From the NCBI RefSeq assembly GCF_013343235.1, contig NZ_CP040094.1, forward strand, positions 4,526,501 through 4,590,500: a stretch of 64,000 nucleotides of DNA. The letters run 5' to 3'. Under the pieces are notes generated by a model. That model saw only the letters and a program-made list of their open reading frames with translations, ran no database searches and was not told the DNA's origin. The DNA is from Nostoc sp. TCL240-02 (GTDB lineage Bacteria > Cyanobacteriota > Cyanobacteriia > Cyanobacteriales > Nostocaceae). Each line of letters opens with the position of its first letter. The first letter of the stretch is position 1. Positions 54,728 through 61,389 of this stretch are shown piece by piece. A program made the position numbers and the translations under genes.

Positions 54728-55258
54728 TTAAAGCTTGTGACTGCTATTTGACTGGTAGATAAAAGAGTAAATATGAATGCGTATATCAATAGCTTTATGC
54801 CAACCAGCAAGCACAGCATCATCTGAAATATCTCCAAGAACTACCAAACCATCTTCTTTATCCATATAGTAAGGTAAAGGTTCAGCGCTCAACCAACCAT
54901 AAGCAATGGCTTCTTGGTCTCGCTCAAAAATTAAAACTTCTAAACTTTGTTCATACCTTGAATAGTAGTAAGGTAAATAGCAGGCTGGATACTCTCTTAG
55001 AGATTCACGATTAACTGTGTATGATTGCCAACGCAGTTGCTCTCCCTTGATTTCTTTATGATTAGCTTCTAGCCAATCATAGAGCTTTTTAGCTTGCCGC
55101 AATGCGTGGTCTTTGCCTGCAAAAACGACGTTGGGAAGAAAAATATCGCCGTCAAAATGCACCGCAACTTCAAATAAATCTTCATCTTCATCTTCATCTT
55201 CATCTTCATCTTCTGCTTCTGTTACCTCAATGATTCCAGCCTTATATAGTTCGGTCAT
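54728..55258 (-). CDS. Hypothetical protein with an (ED)n tract
   Basis: A 176-residue protein. After MTELYKAGIIEVTEAE comes a run of alternating Glu/Asp encoded by a GAAGAT-type hexanucleotide repeat (about 55180-55210). The rest (LFEVAVHFDGDIFLPNVVFAG) is unknown. It is probably co-transcribed with the acetyltransferase. Confidence 0.6.
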   Translation of the reverse strand: MTELYKAGIIEVTEAEDEDEDEDEDEDLFEVAVHFDGDIFLPNVVFAGKDHALRQAKKLYDWLEANHKEIKGEQLRWQSYTVNRESLREYPACYLPYYYSRYEQSLEVLIFERDQEAIAYGWLSAEPLPYYMDKEDGLVVLGDISDDAVLAGWHKAIDIRIHIYSFIYQSNSSHKL

Positions 55259-55559
55259 TTCCCTGCATTACTTCGTCAGATGTACTCCTACCCTACATGA
55301 TTAAAATTTTAGTTTTCAGTTACAGAATAATCAGAATACTTTAACTATGGATGAGAAAATAATTTACGTAGCAATTGATAGAACGAATTGGAGTCGCATA
55401 AATTTATTTATGGTTGGCGTCATTTCGGATAAAAGAGCGTTTCCAATATATTTTACCTTGCTGCCAAAATAATGATTGCGCTCCTTTTCTTATCTGCGAT
55501 CGCTCTATTCGGCGAGCGAATCAGTGTAAATTCAGAAATTATTGAAAATAATAAAAATA
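55259..55559. other. Intergenic region
   Basis: It contains one HIP1-type site (GCGATCGCT, about 55497) and no supported gene or repeat. Confidence 0.4.
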
Positions 55560-56252
55560 CTAACTTGCCGGATGATATAATCCCGTATTTTCGTTAAATT
55601 CCCACCCCATACCCGATTTATCCTTGCCCTTGCACCATGCCACAAAAAGCGGTGGGTGCAGCTTAATTCGCTGTTCGCGTACAGTTTCTTGACTTACACC
55701 AAGTCTTGAAGCTAAACCTTCTTCGGTTAATGGTTGCATTCGGGGAGTATGCACTTTGAATGATGAATTGTTGTTGTACGATTTATTGCCCCGCTTTTGT
55801 TGATTGTTGAGATGATTTTGAATTTTAATAATCGCCTCGGTAAACTGTGTCATTCGGGCTGTTATCCCCTCAATTTTTTCTGATAAATCGGCGAGATTAT
55901 GGATTGCTTCGGTTTCGTTACTATTAGATTCGCCTGACAACTGTGACTCCAGCTTATCAAGTCGTGAGCAAATAGCTAATATCGTTTCATTCGTAGGACT
56001 GCCGTTACTATTGTTACTAGTAACTAAGTACTCCTCAACACTTGCCTTAATCTTAGAGTCCAAGCGTTTATCTAAATTATCGCCACCAATTGCATCAAGG
56101 TTATCTATATCATCTAGGTAGAGTTCGATAAATTGGGTGAGCGTGGCTGTTGCCGTCGTCCCTTTCGACTTACAACGGGCGATAAACTGCTCCCACATCT
56201 TTTGGTCGCAGTTAAAAGATGCCAGTTTCTTGTTTTTCCCTGTTTGGCTCAT
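55560..56252 (-). CDS. Plasmid DNA-binding-type protein with GWEF..GLYHP C-terminus
   Basis: A 230-residue protein. The N-terminus (LASFNCDQKMWEQFIARCKSKGTTATATLTQFIELYLDD) is RHH-like. A coiled coil follows, then LASRLGVSQETVREQR (HTH) and the C-terminal SGMGWEFNENTGLYHP. The C-terminal block matches the protein at 13343-13876. It lies downstream of a tyrosine recombinase gene on the same strand. Confidence 0.6.
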   Translation of the reverse strand: MSQTGKNKKLASFNCDQKMWEQFIARCKSKGTTATATLTQFIELYLDDIDNLDAIGGDNLDKRLDSKIKASVEEYLVTSNNSNGSPTNETILAICSRLDKLESQLSGESNSNETEAIHNLADLSEKIEGITARMTQFTEAIIKIQNHLNNQQKRGNKSYNNNSSFKVHTPRMQPLTEEGLASRLGVSQETVREQRIKLHPPLFVAWCKGKDKSGMGWEFNENTGLYHPAS

Positions 56253-56393
56253 GTCTAGGTACTATCTAGGTTAACCGGGACTGGACGCGGCTGAGTGAGC
56301 GCGTCATCCATCTTGATAACTACCTTGACACTATCATTTTGGAGCGCATGAGCGCGATGGCGTACCCGCCATGAACCGGTGGCGATTGCTTTT

Positions 56394-57476
56394 TTACCGA
56401 TGTTTGCTTTTCTTACGCAGTGCGTGAGAAGTTCCAACACGCCCGATATGATGAATGTACTTTGCAGTTGTCGCAGGAGAAGCATGGCCCAAATCTGCCT
56501 GCAAGTCAAAATCAGAAGCTCCATTTTTCTTAGCCAGCGTCGCATGAGTATGGCGCAGAAAATGGGCGCTGAACTTTATTCCTGCACTAGCAGAAATTTC
56601 CGCCATCATCAACCGCAATCCGCGATCGCTTAGAGGTTTACCTCTGTCTCGACGACTGGGACTAGGAAACACCGGCTGATCATTGCTGGCATCGCCACGG
56701 TAATCCAGTAGCACCGCACTAGTTTCCGGATCGAGACTAATAGTTCTGGTTTTATTTCGTTTCCCCGTCACAGTTAATAACAGACAATCTCCATCCTCCC
56801 GAAACTGCCGCCAAAATAACCCCGGTGTAACTATGCGCTTACCATAATCAGAAGTTTGCCGCGCAATTTCTCCCGCCCTCACCCCACTGTAAAAGACGAG
56901 AGTCAACAGCAGCCAATGCATCTTATTAGTGTTGTGTTGCAAATCTACTTCAATCGCCGCTTTTTCCAACTTAGCAATCTCGCGTTCCGACAGAATGCGC
57001 TCTGCGAGCTTATCGTCCCATTGGATACTTAAGTCCTTGCCCAAGTCGATAGCAAAATAACCAATAGAAGCTCTAGTACCCCACTCCCACAAACTTTTAA
57101 TCGCCGCAGTGTATTTAGCTGCCGTATTTTTACTAATTCCATAAGTATTTTTCTGTCCCCGTACTGGCTTTTCATCCTTTAGCCAAGCAAGATAAGCGTG
57201 TAGATGGAATAACGTTACCATCCTAAAATCAGATATCCCAAACCGCGACTGCATATAATCAGCAAGCTCATAACCAATTTGCCGATATGCCCGTCGCGTT
57301 TGGTCGCTTTTAATAGTGACAGAATGCACCCATAGCTCAATTAGCTGCTCCGTCGAATTAATTCTCTGGCGGTTGGGAAAATAATAATCTACAAGCGCAA
57401 CCCGGGCTTCATCAAGCGGCAGAGTCACCACCTCGACAGCAAGTGATTCCACGCTTAATACAGGTAAATTTTCCAT
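56394..57476 (-). CDS. Tyrosine recombinase
   Basis: From the ATG at 57476 (MENLPVLSVESLAVEV) about 360 residues; the longer frame to 57695 reads polypurine repeat and is unlikely. The N-terminal SAM-like domain has QLIELWVHSVTIKSDQTRRAYRQ. The catalytic domain has SGVRAGEI (R), KRNKTRT (K), HFLRHTHA (H, R), LGHASP (H) and AKYIHH (Y). It resembles plasmid Xer/integrases and may act on plasmid resolution or cassette sites. Confidence 0.88.
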   Translation of the reverse strand: MENLPVLSVESLAVEVVTLPLDEARVALVDYYFPNRQRINSTEQLIELWVHSVTIKSDQTRRAYRQIGYELADYMQSRFGISDFRMVTLFHLHAYLAWLKDEKPVRGQKNTYGISKNTAAKYTAAIKSLWEWGTRASIGYFAIDLGKDLSIQWDDKLAERILSEREIAKLEKAAIEVDLQHNTNKMHWLLLTLVFYSGVRAGEIARQTSDYGKRIVTPGLFWRQFREDGDCLLLTVTGKRNKTRTISLDPETSAVLLDYRGDASNDQPVFPSPSRRDRGKPLSDRGLRLMMAEISASAGIKFSAHFLRHTHATLAKKNGASDFDLQADLGHASPATTAKYIHHIGRVGTSHALRKKSKHR

Positions 57477-57628
57477 AAGATAAATCCCCAACCCCCACTG
57501 ATAATTATGATGCCGAGAACTGTAATTCCCGGTATCTTTATGATAGTTGTTTCCCAGACACGATCCAATTGCCCATATAAAATCATCTATATCGTATATA
57601 CGCGGATATCCCGTATGCGATGATGGTA

Positions 57629-58241
57629 GTGAGAAGAGTGGGGGAAGTCGGGGGAGATGGGGAGGTAGGGGGAGTGAGTAAATATTACAACTCAAGGCAA
57701 ATGGTTAAAGAACTGGTTAGAAAGCATCAAGATTTAGAAATTTATAAGATGGCACTTGATATGGCGATGCAAATTTTTGAATTATCGAAAAAGTTTCCTG
57801 TGGAGGAAAGGTATTCGCTTACCGATCAAATTCGTCGCTCATCTCGCTCTGTGTGTGCGAATTTAGCTGAGGCATGGAGGAAGCGTCGATATGAGGCAGC
57901 TTTCGTCGCAAAATTGAATGACTGTGTTCGCGGAGCGTGTCGTAGACAAGCAGAAGCAGCCGAAACTCAAACCTGGATAGAGTTTAGTGTTAAATGTGGT
58001 TACTTGGATGTTGAGATTGGTCGAGAACTCTACGGAACCTATAACCAGATTTTGAGTGGATTAGTCAATATGATTAATCATTCGGAATCTTGGTTGATGA
58101 AGCACTAAGAGACTTGCAAGTAAATAACTATTCCATCGCTTTTGAAGCTGGGGGAAAAAGAGCATTTCCTTCCACTACTCCCCCTACTCCCCCTACTCCC
58201 CCTACTCCCGCTACTTCCCCCACTTCCCCTACTCTTCTCAC
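57629..58241. mobile_element. Possible 4-helix-bundle cassette bounded by inverted polypurine tracts
   Basis: The left edge is GTGAGAAGAGTGGGGGAAGT... (57629 onward). The right edge, reversed, is GTGAGAAGAGTAGGGGAAGT.... The two similar tracts, about 50 bp each, are inverted and enclose the 4-helix-bundle gene. This looks like an inserted unit; no transposase is present. Confidence 0.45.
57698..58108 (+). CDS. Four-helix-bundle protein (S23/IVP family)
   Basis: From the ATG at 57698 (MVKELVRKHQDLEIYK) about 136 residues. It has LEIYKMALDMAMQIFELSKKFP, SLTDQIRRSSRSVCANLAEAW and AAETQTWIEFSVKCGYL, the pattern of the 23S rRNA intervening-sequence protein family, which includes the Avd accessory proteins of diversity-generating retroelements. 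A dispersed repeat at 57925-57949 adds eight residues (VRGACRRQ) in frame. The function is unknown; nucleic-acid binding is typical. Confidence 0.8.
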   Translation, partial: QMVKELVRKHQDLEIYKMALDMAMQIFELSKKFPVEERYSLTDQIRRSSRSVCANLAEAWRKRRYEAAFVAKLNDCVRGACRRQAEAAETQTWIEFSVKCGYLDVEIGRELYGTYNQILSGLVNMINHSESWLMKH

Positions 58242-58269
58242 TTCTCCACAACAAAAGCGCGAGGGACTG

Positions 58270-58752
58270 GTGGAATATCCGCAGATAAATATAAAACTTC
58301 TGTCAGAAGAAGACCGGGAGTTGGTGAAGCAGGCCAAGCAGCGTGCTGAGGATTTGCGCTTAACTTTTAAAGAGTTTGTGCTGGATTGTATTAGAAACGC
58401 ACTTGTAGAAGAGAGTCCGGATGATGCAGATAGTGCAACTGCTGCCGAAATTGAAGCTTTGAAAGCTCAAATCGCCGCCTTGTCAGAGAAAGTGAGTATT
58501 CCCTCTGCGACCAAAACGGAAGTGCATACCCTCCAGGAAAGGGTAAATCAATTGCGGGTGGGAATTTCAAATGAAATTAAGAAGGATAGGGAACAACTTG
58601 CTTCTTTGGCGCTGGCGCTCTCCCGACTTGAAAGCCAAATTGAACAGTTGGTGCCTTCCTTAAATCTTCAAGTGGATGGCGAGGTAAATTCAAACAGTGA
58701 TGGCGGTTGGCTTTTTGGGGAAGACTCCGGTGCTGAACTACCGTTAACTTAA
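58270..58752 (+). CDS. Coiled-coil plasmid protein
   Basis: The likely GTG start at 58270 (GAGGG just upstream) gives about 160 residues. The frame opens at 58090, but its first 50 residues are translated polypyrimidine repeat (PTPPTP). RHH-like NIKLLSEEDRELVKQAKQRAEDLRLTFKEFVLDCIRNAL is followed by a long coiled coil and an acidic tail. It is probably a DNA-binding plasmid maintenance protein. A degenerate copy of its C-terminus lies at 60880-61085. Confidence 0.55.
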   Translation: MEYPQINIKLLSEEDRELVKQAKQRAEDLRLTFKEFVLDCIRNALVEESPDDADSATAAEIEALKAQIAALSEKVSIPSATKTEVHTLQERVNQLRVGISNEIKKDREQLASLALALSRLESQIEQLVPSLNLQVDGEVNSNSDGGWLFGEDSGAELPLT

Positions 58753-59480
58753 GCATGGGAATTGAAGAATGGGGACGGCGTAAAGCCTGCGGCATAGCTA
58801 CGCTTAACGCGCAGCGTCTCGTAGAGAATAAATTCGCCTGCGCCTTTCTTCCATGCTTTCAAGTACCGGGTGTCCCCGCAGCAGAACACTTGGTGTAGTG
58901 TGATTTGAAACAAAAAATGAGATTTTAACTCATGATATGCTTCAGAAATGAGTATCCAGTTTATAGTTCACTTTTAATATTCGAGTTTATTTACTAATAA
59001 TGATTATCGTGTAAAGGATAAAAAGACTGATAAAACGGACGTTTGTATCAATCCTTCGGCTTGATTATCATTATTATTCAGCTACGATTTGAGTAGGCGA
59101 TCGCTCTGTTGTTGGGCGATCGCTTGGACAATAAAATATTTGATTTTTACTCAGATATCTACTAAAACACAAGTTTTGAACCATAACGTGGGTATTTGAA
59201 GCATATTTTAAATTGAAAGTTTAAGTTAGAACAATTTTGTCAGGGATTTTTTGTGCAAGTTTTCTCCAATTGTGTTTTTTCAACTCATTTTTTAGTTATG
59301 ATTCAGAATTTCAACTCTCACTCATTATTTGATTCAAAGTTTTAATTTGTGATTAGCGCGAAAGCCTGAATTTTTGTTAACTCTTTTCTAATTTATGGAT
59401 CAAAATTTTTCTCATATTATGATTCAAAGGACATGTAGTTCACCTGACTTGAAATTTGCTGTAATTATTTAGTGGAGATT
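58753..59480. other. AT-rich intergenic region with GATTCAAA-type repeats
   Basis: About 730 bp without a gene. Its left end has a dispersed-repeat copy (58777-58830). The middle is very AT-rich with recurrent ATGATTCA(G/A)A, TTGATTCAAA and TATGGATCAAA words (about 59295-59435). It could be regulatory or an origin; nothing decides. Confidence 0.4.
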
Positions 59481-60700
59481 TTAGCCTTGTGTGAGCGTTA
59501 ATTCTTCACGCTTGGCGGAATTGACAATTTTCACCAAATGCTGGTTTAAATAACTTTGGGCCGAAATGTACAGACTTTCCCAAATTTCTTGATTGCGACA
59601 AATTTTAGTCCCCACTGTATTTCCTGCTGTTTTCTCCGATATCAAGTATTTACGGTAATAGTTACCCCACAGGTGTTGGAGAAAGTTTTCGGCGAATTCC
59701 TCAAAAGGAATAATCCAGTTATAGTCTTGGTCTAGGAATACCCGATAGGATGCAATTATGGGTAGTGCCAGGTCAGTTGGCGCACCAAACCCAAACGAGT
59801 ACTTGCTGTCGGGGAGAAGGGTAGTTTTGCGTGTATCAATTGATGCTAAATCGTTGACACCCTTTCTTCTGGGGTTGCTGATATGTTCTTGGATGATTTC
59901 GTACAGTCTTTGCTCTATCCACAGAGCTTTGGGAAGTAGAGGCAATAGAAGAGTTAATCTTTCTCTCTCAGTGTCTGTGATTTGGCTTGGGGTGTTCGTA
60001 CCTGTAGGGTGCTTGCTTCGTTTATTGCCGTCGGGATTGTATCTATTTCTGTCGAGGCAGTTGATCAGCTTGAACAAGTGGTTAACATTACACTGGGCAT
60101 TTCTAGGAGCGCCGCTTTGGTTTTGGTAATAGGCTATTCTAAATTTTCTATCTTCTGCTCTTTCTAACTGGGCTAAATACTGCTTGATAAATTTGTAATC
60201 TCCCCTGGCGTTGACTTTGGAGCGAGAATCTACTGGCGATGTGGTATTTGAGGCGAGGGCTATATCTTTAGCCTCCTCTTCCTGGAGGCCAATGTGGATG
60301 GTAACTTTGACTCTGGCAAGGCTGAGGTCATATTTGTAATTTTTAGCACTTTCAAAAGCTAAAACTGTGTGACCTCCGTTGATAATGCCATCGCTACCCC
60401 CCTCGCTAGCTTCTAAGACTCTAGCTCCAGTTCGGTTTTGTTTTTGCTGGGCTTAACTTTATTGGCTGACAGAACGATTCCACTGTGACGAGAGAAGAAT
60501 TTTTCTGGTTGAGTCGTCACAGAGTCAAAGATTTGTCGGTATGTCGCACTTTTGCGGTTAGGTTCTCGGATGTTGGGTTCTAGGGGTAGGTCTGTCGGGA
60601 AGCCGTCCACATGGGCGGTGGCGATGATGCAATTGGGGTTTGCATGGAAATAGTTGTCTACTTTAATAATCCAGTTTTTCGGCATGGGTGGTTTCTGCAT
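59481..60700 (-). pseudogene. AIPR-type abortive infection protein, frameshifted
   Basis: The first part (60700-60413) has FFSRHSGIVLSANKV. A one-base loss near 60405-60415 ends it, and the downstream frame resumes with SDGIINGGHTVLAFESA, the AIPR signature region, then runs ARVKVTIHIGLQEEEAKDIALASNTTSPVDSRS and on to the stop at 59481. AIPR proteins protect some bacteria from phage by abortive infection. As written it is inactive. Confidence 0.7.
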
Positions 60701-60869
60701 CTTAGCGATACATTCTCAATTATTCTTCTGGTGGGAAGAAGCTCGCGCTTAAAGATTATATTTTTAATTGATGTCTAAAGTTGTTGCAGTTGACTGGCAA
60801 CGTCTAAACAACTTGCGGCAGTCGCCACCCGATAACGAAGTAGGGGCGGGTGGTTTAGTGTATACCCTT

Positions 60870-61085
60870 TAGGAGCGGTTAAATCATTTGCTCTTGGGTA
60901 TCTCAAGGGAGCAACTAGCAACTTGCTTGTTTGGCGTTGGCAATTCTAGACTTGAAAGCCAAATTGAACAGCTGATACCTTCTTTGAATCTCCAGACGAA
61001 GGTAATTCCAACAGCGAGCGACAGCGATTGGTTTTTTGGAGAAGGCTTTGGTGGTGTCGGAGCAGAAAATACTGAGGGTTTTTGA
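60870..61085 (+). pseudogene. Degenerate copy of the coiled-coil protein C-terminus
   Basis: RLESQIEQLIPSLNLQ...SDSDWFFGEG matches RLESQIEQLVPSLNLQ...SDGGWLFGED of the gene at 58270-58752. The upstream part is decayed. Confidence 0.65.
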
Positions 61086-61133
61086 AATTGATTGTGCTTG
61101 ATATCCTTACTTATAAGCTATTTTCTAAATTAC

Positions 61134-61369
61134 CCCTCTTCTGTCACTCTCCGAAAAGATTTGCCATTTCTGGATTCTAGAGCTTTTGTATAGCAAGCGA
61201 TGTCTACGACGGGCTACGCCTACGCGCGATTCTTTTCTAATAACAAATACAAGACCCATTTTTTTCTAATAGTATAGCTTGTATTGATTGCCTCATCAGG
61301 CTTCTAGCGATCGCCCTCCCGGAGAGTGACAGAAGAGGGTTAGAATACTCGGAAAGTGACAGAAGAGGG
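61134..61369. mobile_element. IS701-derived miniature element plus a solo end
   Basis: 61134-61339 (206 bp) has 20-bp identical inverted ends CCCTCTTCTGTCACTCTCCG, the same as the IS701 element at 40763, but no transposase. Immediately after, 61340-61369 repeats the right end of that IS (AGAATACTCGGAAAGTGACA...). Confidence 0.8.
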
Positions 61370-61389
61370 GTAATCAGCTGTTACTTTTT

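Noticed and set aside
58090..58269. N-terminal extension of the coiled-coil protein
   Set aside because: Residues are translated polypyrimidine repeat (PTPPTP) from the flanking tract; a GTG at 58270 with GAGGG upstream is a better start.
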